A DNA stretch of 39,393 nt. It comes from an uncultured Eubacteriales bacterium. Its GTDB lineage: Bacteria; Bacillota; Clostridia; Christensenellales; Aristaeellaceae. How positions within the stretch are numbered: the stretch's first letter is position 1; every line of letters starts with the position of its first letter. The stretch is taken from positions 1 to 39,393 of the forward strand of contig CADBCY010000027.1 in the NCBI GenBank assembly GCA_902793325.1, written 5' to 3'. Shown piece by piece: positions 1 to 7,683 of this stretch. Under the pieces are notes generated by a model. The model was not told where the DNA came from and ran no database searches. It saw only the letters and a list, made by a program, of their open reading frames with translations. The position numbers and the translations under genes were made by a program.

Positions 1-140
1 TTCACGCTGCCCGCGGGATTGAAGTACTCCAGCTTCGCCAGCACGCGGGCGTTGAGGTTTTCTTCCTTTTCGATATGGGTCAGCTCCAGCAGGGGGGTCT
101 TTCCGATCAGTTGATCCGCGCCGGTATAGATGTTCGACAT
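1..140 (-). CDS. cysK: cysteine synthase A (O-acetylserine sulfhydrylase), N-terminal part
   Basis: This is the first 46 codons of a gene that runs off the left edge. The reverse strand reads MSNIYTGADQLIGKTPLLEL and later EYFNPAGSV, then an AA-starting codon at the edge. This matches the N-terminus of CysK-type PLP enzymes: the IGxTPLxxL substrate-loop start, followed by the NPAGSVK block whose lysine binds PLP. The lysine codon itself is cut by the window edge. The family makes L-cysteine from O-acetylserine and sulfide in the cytosol. The start codon at 140 follows a GGAG Shine-Dalgarno. The gene lies 35 nt downstream of metY on the same strand, so the two are probably cotranscribed. The family call is firm; the split between CysK, CysM and cystathionine beta-synthase cannot be settled from this fragment. 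Confidence 0.88.
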   Translation of the reverse strand, partial: MSNIYTGADQLIGKTPLLELTHIEKEENLNARVLAKLEYFNPAGSV

Positions 141-175
141 GGTGCTTTGCTCCTTTCAATGCTCCGAAACGTCGT

Positions 176-1480
176 TTACTTTATGGCTTCAAAGGCGGTG
201 TCCAGCGCCGCGATCAGGTCGTCCGCGCTCTCGATGCCGATGGACAGGCGAATGGTGTTGGGCTTGATGCCCTGCTGCAGCAGCTCCACCTCGGTGAGCT
301 GGCTGTGGGTGGTGCTGGCCGGGTGGATCACCAGGCTCTTCACGTCCGCCACGTTCGCCAGCAGCGAGAAGATGGGCAGGTGGTCGATGAATTTCTGCGC
401 CGTGGCCGCGTCGCCCTTCACCTCGAAGGTGAAGATACTGCCGCCGCCGTTGGGCAGGTACTTTTTGTACAGCCCGTGGCTGGGCTCCGAGGCAATGGAC
501 GGGTGGTGCACCGCCTCTACCTGCGGATGCTTCGACAGGTAGCCCACGATCTTCAGCGCGTTCTGCACGTGGCGCTCCACGCGCAGCGAGAGCGTCTCCA
601 GCCCCTGCAGGAACAGGAAGGCGTGGAAGGGCGAGAGCGTCGCGCCGGTATCGCGCAGCAGGATCGCCCGGATGTAGGTCACGAACGCCGCCGGGCCGAC
701 CGCGTCGGCGAAGGACACGCCGTGGTAGCTGGGGTTCGGATCGGCGATCCAGGGGTACTTGCCGCCCTGCTTCCAGTCGAACCGGCCGCCCTCCACGATC
801 ACGCCGCCGATGGCCGTGCCGTGGCCGCCGATGAACTTGGTGGCGCTGTGCACCACGATGTCCGCGCCCCACTCCAGCGGGCGCACGAGGTACGGCGTGG
901 CGAAGGTGGAGTCCACCACCAGCGGGATGCCGTGCCGGTGGGCGATGGCGGCAATGCCCTCAATGTCCGCCAGGTTCGAGTTGGGGTTGCCCAGCGTCTC
1001 CACGAAGATGGCCTTGGTCCTGTCGGTGATGGCGTCCTCGAAGCTGCCGGGGAGGTCCGGGTCGACGAAGGTCGTGGTGATGCCGGCGGTCAGCGGCAGC
1101 GTGTGCGCCAGCAGGTTGTAGGTGCCGCCGTAGATGGTCTTGCTGGCCACGATGTGCTCCCCGGCCTTCGCCAGCGCCTGGAAGGCGTAGCTGATGGCCG
1201 CCGCGCCGGAGGCCACCGCCAGCGCCGCCGAGCCGTTCTCCAGCGCCGCGATGCGCTTTTCAAAGACGTCGTTGGTGGGGTTGGTGAGCCGGCCGTAGAT
1301 GTTTCCGGCGTCCCGCAGGCCGAAGCGGTCGGCGGCGTGCTTGCTGTCGTGGAACACGAAGCTGGTCGAAGCGTAGATCGGCACCGCGCGGGCGTCGGTG
1401 GCGGGGTCGGCGGCCTCCTGGCCGACGTGCAGCTGCTTGGTTTCAAACGCCCAGTTGGCGGAAGAGCGGATGTCAGACAT
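176..1480 (-). CDS. metY: O-acetylhomoserine sulfhydrylase (OAH aminocarboxypropyltransferase)
   Basis: The 434-residue protein is a Cys/Met-metabolism PLP enzyme (fold type I). It converts O-acetylhomoserine plus sulfide to homocysteine. Family marks are the YGR motif (residues 62-64), the NPT turn, ASGAAA (90-95) binding PLP phosphate, the VVDST strand with Asp190, and the PLP lysine in HSATKFIGG (Lys215). The length is typical of OAH sulfhydrylases and longer than MetB/MetC. The ATG at 1480 has a strong AGGAGG Shine-Dalgarno. It sits 21 nt after the stop of a short cysteine-containing leader ORF and heads a probable operon with cysK. The two enzymes would let the cell fix sulfide into both homocysteine and cysteine. 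A methionine gamma-lyase role is less likely given the length and context. Confidence 0.93.
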   Translation of the reverse strand: MSDIRSSANWAFETKQLHVGQEAADPATDARAVPIYASTSFVFHDSKHAADRFGLRDAGNIYGRLTNPTNDVFEKRIAALENGSAALAVASGAAAISYAFQALAKAGEHIVASKTIYGGTYNLLAHTLPLTAGITTTFVDPDLPGSFEDAITDRTKAIFVETLGNPNSNLADIEGIAAIAHRHGIPLVVDSTFATPYLVRPLEWGADIVVHSATKFIGGHGTAIGGVIVEGGRFDWKQGGKYPWIADPNPSYHGVSFADAVGPAAFVTYIRAILLRDTGATLSPFHAFLFLQGLETLSLRVERHVQNALKIVGYLSKHPQVEAVHHPSIASEPSHGLYKKYLPNGGGSIFTFEVKGDAATAQKFIDHLPIFSLLANVADVKSLVIHPASTTHSQLTEVELLQQGIKPNTIRLSIGIESADDLIAALDTAFEAIK

Positions 1481-1501
1481 GTTTATACCTCCTGTATTGT
1501 G

Positions 1502-1594
1502 TCAATATGTGCTGGGTTCCGGGAACGTCCCGCGACACATTCGATTGACATTCAGGCATACCGCCAGGAGAAGCCGGTTCCGTCGCCTGCTCAT
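1502..1594 (-). CDS. candidate 30-aa cysteine-responsive leader peptide
   Basis: This short ORF lies between the metY promoter and metY. It starts at ATG 1594, 9 nt after an AAGGAG Shine-Dalgarno, and begins MSRRRNRLLLAVCLNV. Cysteine codons are at positions 13 (TGC, 1558-1556) and 20 (TGT, 1537-1535). It ends in TGA at 1502, leaving only 21 nt to the metY start. An in-frame ATG three codons upstream lies too close to the Shine-Dalgarno. Arg-rich short peptides with cysteines before sulfur genes are known as attenuator leaders in actinobacteria. Here the position and spacing suggest translational control of metY-cysK by cysteine supply, which is an inference. Codons 9-10 (CTCCTG, 1570-1565) are complementary to CAGGAG in the metY Shine-Dalgarno. 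It could also be a chance ORF. Confidence 0.6.
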   Translation of the reverse strand: MSRRRNRLLLAVCLNVNRMCRGTFPEPSTY

Positions 1595-1627
1595 CAATGT
1601 CATCTCCTTTGTCCTGTCGATGGGAAC

Positions 1628-1656
1628 AGCATACACGATTTGGCGGCGCTTGTCCA
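1628..1656 (-). promoter_or_regulatory. sigma-A-type promoter of the leader-metY-cysK operon
   Basis: On the minus strand the -35 is TGGACA (1656-1651), one mismatch from consensus. After a 17-nt spacer, the -10 is TATGCT (1633-1628), four of six matches. Transcription would start near 1621, giving a 5' leader of about 140 nt that contains the short cysteine ORF. Confidence 0.6.
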
Positions 1657-1660
1657 ATAC

Positions 1661-1696
1661 ACTATAGATATAGTATGTTATAGGAGAAAACTATAG
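1661..1696 (-). promoter_or_regulatory. CTATA repeat array / perfect palindrome upstream of metY promoter
   Basis: ACTATAGATATAGT (1661-1674) is a perfect 6-2-6 inverted repeat ending about 4 bp upstream of the -35 box. CTATAA-like and CTATAG copies follow on the minus strand, up to 1696. The position just upstream of -35 suits an activator site. Sulfur genes of Bacillota are commonly controlled by LysR- or Rrf2-type regulators, but which protein binds here cannot be told. Confidence 0.5.
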
Positions 1697-1834
1697 CGTG
1701 GCTTGTTCGACGGCATGTCGCCGCGGCGAAGGGGCGGACCCGACCTGCCCGTCGGGGGTCGGCGGCGCCCGCGGAGGGGCGTGGCGCGCGGGCGATGGCG
1801 GACTGAAATGGCTGTATAAATGAAGGGGAACCCC
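1697..1834. other. GC-rich intergenic spacer between divergent promoters
   Basis: This spacer separates the divergent metY and lacI-type promoters. Its only visible structure is an imperfect GC-rich inverted repeat, GACCCGAC (1737-1744) against GTCGGGGGTC (1751-1760). I see no Shine-Dalgarno plus ORF that I would call a gene. Confidence 0.4.
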
Positions 1835-1864
1835 TTGACATGCGATTAAAGAATCTGTTATAAT
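1835..1864 (+). promoter_or_regulatory. consensus sigma-A promoter for the LacI regulator/transport operon
   Basis: TTGACA (1835-1840), an 18-nt spacer, then TATAAT (1859-1864). Both hexamers are perfect. The start site should fall near 1871, just before the palindrome at 1880-1891. Confidence 0.85.
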
Positions 1865-1879
1865 ATTTACAGAATATAG

Positions 1880-1891
1880 GGGAACGTTACC
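1880..1891 (+). promoter_or_regulatory. probable LacI-type operator (autoregulation)
   Basis: GGGAACGTTACC is a 12-bp palindrome with one mismatched pair, centred on the CpG step typical of LacI/GalR operators. It lies about 10-20 nt downstream of the predicted start site and upstream of the regulator gene. It is therefore placed to block the strong promoter when the downstream regulator is bound. Confidence 0.55.
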
Positions 1892-1931
1892 ACAGGCGGT
1901 TGCGCGCGTGTTTCCCCGCGGAGGTGGTCGC

Positions 1932-2939
1932 TTGGCGGAGAGAGTGACCATTCGCGAGGTCGCCCGGGCGGCGGGCGTATCCCGCACGACCGTGTCCCGC
2001 TATTTCAACAACAACGGCTACCTGAGCGACGACGCGCGGGCCCGCATCGAGGCGGCGATCCAGCGCGTCGGCTATGAGCCCAACATGGTCGCGCGGGGGC
2101 TGAAGTCCGGGACGAGCCGCATGATCGTGCTGTCAGTGCCGGACATCGGCAACCCGTACTACGCGCGGATGGCCAAGACCGCGCAGATGCTCTGCAACCG
2201 GCACGGCTACGCGCTGGTGCTGATGGACACCGGGGACCGCGAGGGCTGCGAGGCCGAGATGATCGCGCTGGCGCAGCGGGTCTGCGCCGCCGGGATACTG
2301 AACGCCTCCGTCGGCACCTGCGGCCACATCCCGCCCTGCGGCATACCGATGGCGGGCATGTGCGCCTACGAGGAGCCGACGATCCACGACGTGGTCACCG
2401 TGTCCCGCGCGGGCGGCGTGTGCCTGGCGGTGCGGTACCTGGCGTCGCTGGGGCACGGGCGCATCGCCTTCATCGGCGGCCGGCGGGAAGCGGCCATCGA
2501 GCGGGGGCGGCTGGACAGCTACCTCAGCCAGATGGCGCTGGAGGGCCTGCCGGTGCGCGCGGAGCTCATCCGGGAGCGTGGATTCGGCGAGGAAGACGGC
2601 TACGCCGCGGCGAAGGCGCTCATGCAGTTGTCCGCGCGGCCCACGGCGATGTGCTGCGCCAACGACCTGATCGCCTTCGGCGTGATGCGCGCGCTGAACG
2701 AGCTGGACGTGGACATCCCGGGGGAGGTTTCCGTCACCGGCATGGACGATCTGCCCTATGCGCCGATCACGCGCGCGAAGCTGACCACGGTCAGCAACGA
2801 CAGCGTCGCGTTCGTCACGGAGGCGTTCGGCATGCTGATCGAGCGCATCGAGGGCCGGTACGACGGCCCGGGCCGCCGGGTGGAGATCCCGAACCGGCTG
2901 ATCGTGCGCGAGTCTGCCTGTCCGCCCCGAACCCTGTGA
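1932..2939 (+). CDS. LacI/GalR-family transcriptional regulator
   Basis: The 335-residue protein starts with an N-terminal LacI helix-turn-helix (VTIREVARAAGVSRTTVSRY, with the hinge motif around VGYEPNMVARGLKSG). A periplasmic-binding-protein-like effector domain follows to the end, including the conserved near-C-terminal SVTGMDDLPYAPITRAKLTTV segment. I place the start at TTG 1932, which has GGAGGTG about 7 nt upstream. A longer frame back to 1908 lacks a good Shine-Dalgarno. It sits first in a run of co-oriented genes encoding a BMP-type ABC transporter and hydrolases, 54 nt upstream of the binding protein. It is the likely ligand-dependent repressor of that operon and of itself, through the operator at 1880. 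The ligand is unknown. Confidence 0.92.
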   Translation: MAERVTIREVARAAGVSRTTVSRYFNNNGYLSDDARARIEAAIQRVGYEPNMVARGLKSGTSRMIVLSVPDIGNPYYARMAKTAQMLCNRHGYALVLMDTGDREGCEAEMIALAQRVCAAGILNASVGTCGHIPPCGIPMAGMCAYEEPTIHDVVTVSRAGGVCLAVRYLASLGHGRIAFIGGRREAAIERGRLDSYLSQMALEGLPVRAELIRERGFGEEDGYAAAKALMQLSARPTAMCCANDLIAFGVMRALNELDVDIPGEVSVTGMDDLPYAPITRAKLTTVSNDSVAFVTEAFGMLIERIEGRYDGPGRRVEIPNRLIVRESACPPRTL

Positions 2940-2993
2940 ATGATTGTGGAGGCAGGGCCTTCACCGATCATATATTTAAGGAGGTAATACCCA

Positions 2994-4022
2994 ATGAAGA
3001 AGCTCGTTTCTCTGCTGATCGTGCTGGTGCTGGCCCTCGGCCTCGTGTCCGCCGCGTGCGCGGAAGAACCGGTGAAGGTTTGCATCGTGTTCTCCGGCCT
3101 GCTGGGCGACAAGTCCTACAACGACTCCTGCATGGAGGGCGCCAACCGCGCCGTCGAGGACTTCGGCATTGAGCTGAAGACCCTGGAGGGCACCGAGGCC
3201 ACCGAGTGGGAGCAGAACTTCCTGTTCGCCTGCGAAGAGGGCTACGACCTGGTCATCTGCTCCTCCTCCAACTTCGAGGAGTACATGAAGGAGCACTGCG
3301 CCAACTATCCCGACGTGAAGTTCGCCATCATCGACACCACCGTGCCCGGCGACAACATCTGCTCCATCTCCTTCGCCCAGAACCAGGGCTCCTTCCTGGC
3401 CGGCGCCTGCGCCGCGCTGCTGACGCAGCACACCGAGATCCCGGGCATCAACGAGGACAAGATCATCGGCTGGGTCGGCGGCATGGACATCCCGGTGCTG
3501 CACGACTTCTTCGTCGGCTACGAGCAGGGCGCGAAGTACATCGATCCCGACATCCAGGTGCTGCAGTCCTTTGCCGGCACGTGGGTCGATCCGCTGAAGG
3601 GCAAGGAGCTGACCCTGAGCCAGTATGACCTGGGCGCCGACGTCGTCATGAACGTCGCCTCCGGCACCGGCAACGGCGTCCTCGAGGGCGCCAAGGAAGC
3701 CGGCCACTTCGCCATCGGCGTCGACCTGAACCAGGATGCCGACCAGCCCGGCGCCGTGTTCACCTCCATGGTGAAGCGCGTGGATACCGCCTGCTACCTG
3801 CTGATCGAATCCGTGGTGAAGGACACCTTCGCCGGCGGCACCACCGAGTACCTCGACCTGGCCAAGGGCGGCGTCAGCCTGACCGACATGGCCGTGATCC
3901 GCGAGGCCCTGGGCGACCAGTTCCCGGAGGACATCCCCGAGAAGATCGCCGAGCTGAACGACAAGATCGTCTCCGGCGAGATCGTCGTCGAGAACTACGA
4001 GGGCTTTGGTCCCGCCAAGTAA
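2994..4022 (+). CDS. BMP-family ABC transporter substrate-binding protein
   Basis: The 342-residue secreted protein has a signal peptide (Lys-Lys, hydrophobic stretch, then SAACAEEP around residues 20-27). Cleavage by signal peptidase I after ACA fits best. The Cys at 23 makes a lipoprotein form possible, but the lipobox is poor. The mature part resembles the BMP/Med (PnrA, YufN) family, with a GLLGDKSYNDSCMEGANRA start, the EQNFLFACEEGYDLVI region and SFAQNQGSFLAGACAALLT. This family usually binds purine nucleosides for import. It lies directly before the matching ATPase and permeases and follows a strong AAGGAGG. The hairpin after its stop may raise its mRNA level relative to the membrane components. 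The exact substrate is not visible. Confidence 0.93.
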   Translation: MKKLVSLLIVLVLALGLVSAACAEEPVKVCIVFSGLLGDKSYNDSCMEGANRAVEDFGIELKTLEGTEATEWEQNFLFACEEGYDLVICSSSNFEEYMKEHCANYPDVKFAIIDTTVPGDNICSISFAQNQGSFLAGACAALLTQHTEIPGINEDKIIGWVGGMDIPVLHDFFVGYEQGAKYIDPDIQVLQSFAGTWVDPLKGKELTLSQYDLGADVVMNVASGTGNGVLEGAKEAGHFAIGVDLNQDADQPGAVFTSMVKRVDTACYLLIESVVKDTFAGGTTEYLDLAKGGVSLTDMAVIREALGDQFPEDIPEKIAELNDKIVSGEIVVENYEGFGPAK

Positions 4023-4043
4023 TCCATCGAAATCGCACGCGCT

Positions 4044-4066
4044 GCCGGGGCCCGAAAAGCCCCGGC
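4044..4066 (+). terminator. intercistronic hairpin after the binding-protein gene
   Basis: A perfect 8-bp stem, GCCGGGGC (4044-4051) against GCCCCGGC (4059-4066), with a 7-nt loop, is followed only by GCGTTTC. It lies between the binding-protein gene and the ATPase gene. It is probably a partial terminator or 3' stabiliser rather than the end of the operon. Confidence 0.5.
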
Positions 4067-4100
4067 GCGTTTCAATATTCTGTTGGGAGGATGTGGTCGT

Positions 4101-5627
4101 TTGAACAGCCCTATCATTGAAATGCGCTCCATCGTGAAGAACTTCGGCGATGTGAAGGCGGTTCGCGGGGCGAGCTTTGATCTGCGTCAGGGTGAGATTC
4201 ATTCGCTGATCGGCGAAAACGGCGCGGGCAAGTCCACCATGATGAAGCTGCTGTACGGCATGTACGACCGCGACGGCGGCGACATCAGCGTGGGCGGCGC
4301 GCAGATGGGCAGGATCACGCCGAAGCTCGCCATCGAGAAGGGCGTCGGCATGGTGCACCAGGAGTTCATGCTGGTGCCGGAGCTGACGGTGCTGGAGAAC
4401 ATCATCCTCGGCTTCGAGCCCAGGAAGGGCATGGTGCTCGACCTGCCCAAGGCCCGCGCGATGGTCCAGCGCTACATCGATCAGTACGACATGGACGTGC
4501 AGATGAACAAGCGCGTGAACCAGATCTCCGTGGGCGAGGCGCAGCGCGTGGAGATCATCAAGATCCTGTCCCGCGGCGCCAATGTGCTGATCCTGGACGA
4601 GCCCACGGCGGTGCTCACGCCCCAGGAGGCGAGCCACCTGTTCGAGATCCTGGAGAACCTGCGCCGGGACGGCAAGTCCATCGTGTTCATCTCCCACCGG
4701 CTGAACGAGGTCATGGAGATCTCCGACCGCGTGACGGTCATGCGGCGCGGCGAGACCATCGGCACGCTGTCCCGCGGCGAGTGGGACTACGGCAAGCTTG
4801 CGCGCATGATGATCGGCCGCGAGGTCTTCCTGAACGTGGACAAGAAGGCGTCCGAGCCGGGCAAGCCGGTGCTGCAGGTGGAGCACCTGTGGACCTCCGG
4901 CGAGAAGGAGATCAGCAAGATCCGGGATCTGTCCATGGAGGTGCGCGCGGGCGAGATCGTGGGCATCGCGGGCATCGACGGCAACGGTCAGTCCGAGCTG
5001 ATCGAGGCGATCACCGGCCTGCGCCGGGTGGAGAAGGGGCGGATACTGCTCGACGGCACGGACGTGACCAACGGTTCGCCCGAGGCCGTGCGCAGGGCGG
5101 GGCTGGCCCACATCCCGGAGGACCGCAACCTGCGCGGCCTGAACCGCAGCATGTCCATCGAGGACAACATGGTCGCCACCAAGCTGCGCGAGTTCACGAA
5201 GGGCGGCATGATGGACCGCTCGGCCATCCGCCGCTACGCGGAGGAGCTGGTGCAGCGCTACGACGTGCGCCCGGGCAACCCGCAGATGCCCACGTCGTCG
5301 CTGTCCGGCGGCAACGCGCAGAAGGTGGTCGTGGCGCGCGAGGTGGAGATGGGCGCGAAGCTGCTGGTGGCGTCCCAGCCCACGCGCGGCGTGGACATCG
5401 GCGCCATCGAATCCATCGAGGCCATCCTGGAGGAGGTCAAGGCCCAGGGCGTGGCCGTGCTGCTGGTGTCGGCGGACCTGCGGGAGATCCTGTCGCTGTC
5501 CGACCGGATCCTCGTCATGTACGAGGGCCGGATCACCGGCTCGATGCCCGTGGACGAGGCCAATGAGAACACGCTGGGCATCCTGATGATGGGCGGCAGC
5601 CTGGAAGGAAAGGAGGAAGCGCGATGA
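4101..5627 (+). CDS. Nup/Yuf-type ABC transporter ATPase (two nucleotide-binding domains)
   Basis: The 508-residue ATPase is of the sugar/nucleoside importer type (NupO/YufO, RbsA-like), with two ABC domains in tandem. Domain 1 has Walker A GENGAGKS (38-45), a signature-like ISVGEAQRVEI, and Walker B VLILDEPTAVLTP. Domain 2 has a degenerate Walker A (GIDGNGQSEL), a good signature LSGGNAQKVVVAREV, and a degenerate Walker B region (ASQPTRGVD). Such degeneration in one half is usual in this family. The start is TTG 4101 after GGAGG with about 9 nt spacing; the upstream TTG at 4083 lies within the leader. The stop overlaps the start of permease 1 by 4 nt, indicating translational coupling. It energises import of the ligand bound by the BMP protein. 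Confidence 0.94.
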   Translation: MNSPIIEMRSIVKNFGDVKAVRGASFDLRQGEIHSLIGENGAGKSTMMKLLYGMYDRDGGDISVGGAQMGRITPKLAIEKGVGMVHQEFMLVPELTVLENIILGFEPRKGMVLDLPKARAMVQRYIDQYDMDVQMNKRVNQISVGEAQRVEIIKILSRGANVLILDEPTAVLTPQEASHLFEILENLRRDGKSIVFISHRLNEVMEISDRVTVMRRGETIGTLSRGEWDYGKLARMMIGREVFLNVDKKASEPGKPVLQVEHLWTSGEKEISKIRDLSMEVRAGEIVGIAGIDGNGQSELIEAITGLRRVEKGRILLDGTDVTNGSPEAVRRAGLAHIPEDRNLRGLNRSMSIEDNMVATKLREFTKGGMMDRSAIRRYAEELVQRYDVRPGNPQMPTSSLSGGNAQKVVVAREVEMGAKLLVASQPTRGVDIGAIESIEAILEEVKAQGVAVLLVSADLREILSLSDRILVMYEGRITGSMPVDEANENTLGILMMGGSLEGKEEAR

Positions 5628-6685
5628 AACGCTTTTCGGGCTCCCTGAAGGGTGTGCTCCGCATCCTTCTGATCCTGCTCATGGCGATGGGCGTCGGGGC
5701 GCTGATCATCCTGCTGATCGGCGAGAACCCGCTGGAGGCCTACGGCGCGCTGCTGCGCGGCGCCTTCAACGGCAAGCGCAACTTCGGCACGACGCTGGCG
5801 AACTTTACGCCGCTGCTGCTCACGTCCTTCGCCTTCGCCATCGCGTCGAAGGCGGGCGCGTTCAACGTCGGCGTGGAGGGCGAGGTCTTCCTGGGCGGCA
5901 TCGTGGCGGCGTGGATCGGCATCAACGTCCACGCGCCCGCGGCGGTGCTGATCCCGCTGTGCTTCCTCGGCGCGGCGCTGGTCGGCGCGCTGTGGGCGTT
6001 CCTGCCCGGCGCGCTGAAGGCCTACTGGAACGTCAACGAGGTCTGCGTGACCATCCTGATGAACTACGTGGCGCAGTTCATTACTTCTTACCTCGTGTCC
6101 GGCCCGATGAGCGCGGGCAAGGCCAACGCGCAGTCGGACTACGTGCAGGTGACGCTGACGCAGTTCATGAAGCCCTCCAGCGTCAACACCGGCCTGTTCG
6201 TCGCCATCGTCATCGCGGCGGTGATGATCTGGATGCTCTCGCGCACCAGCTTCGGCTACAAGGTGCGCATGGTGGGCACCAACGCCGCCTTCGCGGAGTA
6301 CACGGGCATCTCGCCCCGGCGGGTGCTGATCCAGGCGATGATGGTCTCCGGGGCCATCGGCGGCGTGGCGGGCTGCATCGAGGTGCTGGGCGTGCACGGC
6401 TACTTCCTGAACAACTTCGCCACCGGCCTGGGCTCCAACGGCATGCTGGCGGCCCTGATCGTGAAGTGCGACCTGCGCACGGTGCCGATCATCGCGCTGT
6501 TCCTGGGCGTGCTGAAGTCCGGCGCCATGGGCATGCAGCAGTCCACGGGCGTGCCGAAGTCCATCGTCGATACCATCACGGCGCTGTTCATCATCTTCGC
6601 CACGATGGAGACGCTGTTCAGCTTTAACCGGGCCAATCGGCGCCAGAAGCGCGGCAACCCCGATTCCAAGGAGGTGAAGAAGTGA
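5624..6685 (+). CDS. ABC transporter permease 1 (NupP/YufP type)
   Basis: The 353-residue polytopic membrane protein belongs to the branched-chain amino acid/ribose-type permease superfamily (BPD_transp_2). Many hydrophobic helices are visible, such as the start after residue 10, TNFTPLLLTSFAFAIASKAGAFNVGVEGE, and the middle region around FVAIVIAAVMIWML. The NVGVEGEVFLGG segment is characteristic of this family and contacts the ATPase. The Lys/Arg-rich C-terminus (NRANRRQKRG) is cytosolic. Its ATG overlaps the ATPase stop (ATGA) and its own stop overlaps the next permease start. The two permeases would form the heterodimeric channel of the nucleoside-type importer. Confidence 0.93.
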   Translation: MKRFSGSLKGVLRILLILLMAMGVGALIILLIGENPLEAYGALLRGAFNGKRNFGTTLANFTPLLLTSFAFAIASKAGAFNVGVEGEVFLGGIVAAWIGINVHAPAAVLIPLCFLGAALVGALWAFLPGALKAYWNVNEVCVTILMNYVAQFITSYLVSGPMSAGKANAQSDYVQVTLTQFMKPSSVNTGLFVAIVIAAVMIWMLSRTSFGYKVRMVGTNAAFAEYTGISPRRVLIQAMMVSGAIGGVAGCIEVLGVHGYFLNNFATGLGSNGMLAALIVKCDLRTVPIIALFLGVLKSGAMGMQQSTGVPKSIVDTITALFIIFATMETLFSFNRANRRQKRGNPDSKEVKK

Positions 6686-7623
6686 TGTTGGGCCGAATCT
6701 TTACGCCTTCCCTGATCTACGCGACGATTCGCTCCGCGACGCCGATCCTGTACGCGGCGCTCTGCGCCTCCATCACGCAGCAGGCGAACATTCTGAACAT
6801 CGGCACCGAGGGCATCATGCTGATGGGCGCCTTCTTCGGCGTGGCCGTCAGCTACCTGACCGGCTCCTGGCTGCTGGCGGTGCTGGTGGCGATGGCGTCC
6901 GGCGCGGCGATGGCCATGATCATCGCGGTGGGCCACATCAAGTACCAGGCGGACAACTGCGCCATCGGCATGGGCGTCAACCTGTTCGCCGTGGCCATGA
7001 CCAAGTTCCTGCTGAATTCCGTGCTGGGCAAGAACGGCACGTTCACCGACCCCAACCTGGCCGGCATTCCCAAGCTGCACTTCGGCTTTTTGAGCGGCGA
7101 CGGATTCCTGAACACCGTGCTCAACGACTGGTCGATCACCGAGTGGTTCGTCATCGCGCTGGTGCTGCTGATCAGCTTCCTGTTCTACAAGACCGCCTGG
7201 GGCCTTCGCCTGCGCGCCGTGGGCCGCATGCAGCAGGCCGCGCAGACGGCCGGCATCAACGTCAACTCCATGAAGTACCAGGCCATACTGATCGCGGGCC
7301 TGATCGGCGGCCTCGCCGGCGCGCACCTGTCGCTGGGGTATTCCAAGATGTTCACGGAGAGCATGACCAACGGCCGCGGCTTCATGGGCGTCGCCGCCAT
7401 GTACTTCGGCGCGGCGAACCCGCTGCTGACGGCGGTCGGCTGCCTGGTGTTCGGCCTGGCGGACTCCGTGGGCGCGCGGCTGCAGCCCTTCGGCGTCCCC
7501 TCGCAGGTCATCCTGCTGATGCCCTACGTGGTCACCGTCACGGTGCTGGCCATCTCCCTGATCATCGACAAGAAGCGCCGCGACGCGCGCAAGAGCTCCC
7601 TGGTGAGCGCGGGCGTGAAGTAA
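6685..7623 (+). CDS. ABC transporter permease 2 (NupQ/YufQ type)
   Basis: This 312-residue polytopic permease is the partner of permease 1. It contains the family block NIGTEGIMLMGAFFGV near residue 35, several transmembrane helices, and a cytosolic Lys/Arg-rich tail (DKKRRDARKSS). ATG 6685 overlaps the upstream TGA by one base and stands about 10 nt after GGAGG. The GTG at 6682 is the other possible start. It has the same arrangement as the yufOPQ/nupOPQ permease pair known for guanosine import. No gene-specific feature reveals the substrate. Confidence 0.92.
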   Translation: MLGRIFTPSLIYATIRSATPILYAALCASITQQANILNIGTEGIMLMGAFFGVAVSYLTGSWLLAVLVAMASGAAMAMIIAVGHIKYQADNCAIGMGVNLFAVAMTKFLLNSVLGKNGTFTDPNLAGIPKLHFGFLSGDGFLNTVLNDWSITEWFVIALVLLISFLFYKTAWGLRLRAVGRMQQAAQTAGINVNSMKYQAILIAGLIGGLAGAHLSLGYSKMFTESMTNGRGFMGVAAMYFGAANPLLTAVGCLVFGLADSVGARLQPFGVPSQVILLMPYVVTVTVLAISLIIDKKRRDARKSSLVSAGVK

Positions 7624-7683
7624 CCGCCCCGCGCGGGGAGCGGAGCGCCGCCGGCCACATCATTGGAGAGGGGATTCCACGCT

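Noticed and set aside
2976-5111. 711-codon minus-strand open frame
   Set aside because: Antisense shadow of the binding-protein and ATPase genes. Both of these have clear motifs and Shine-Dalgarno sites.
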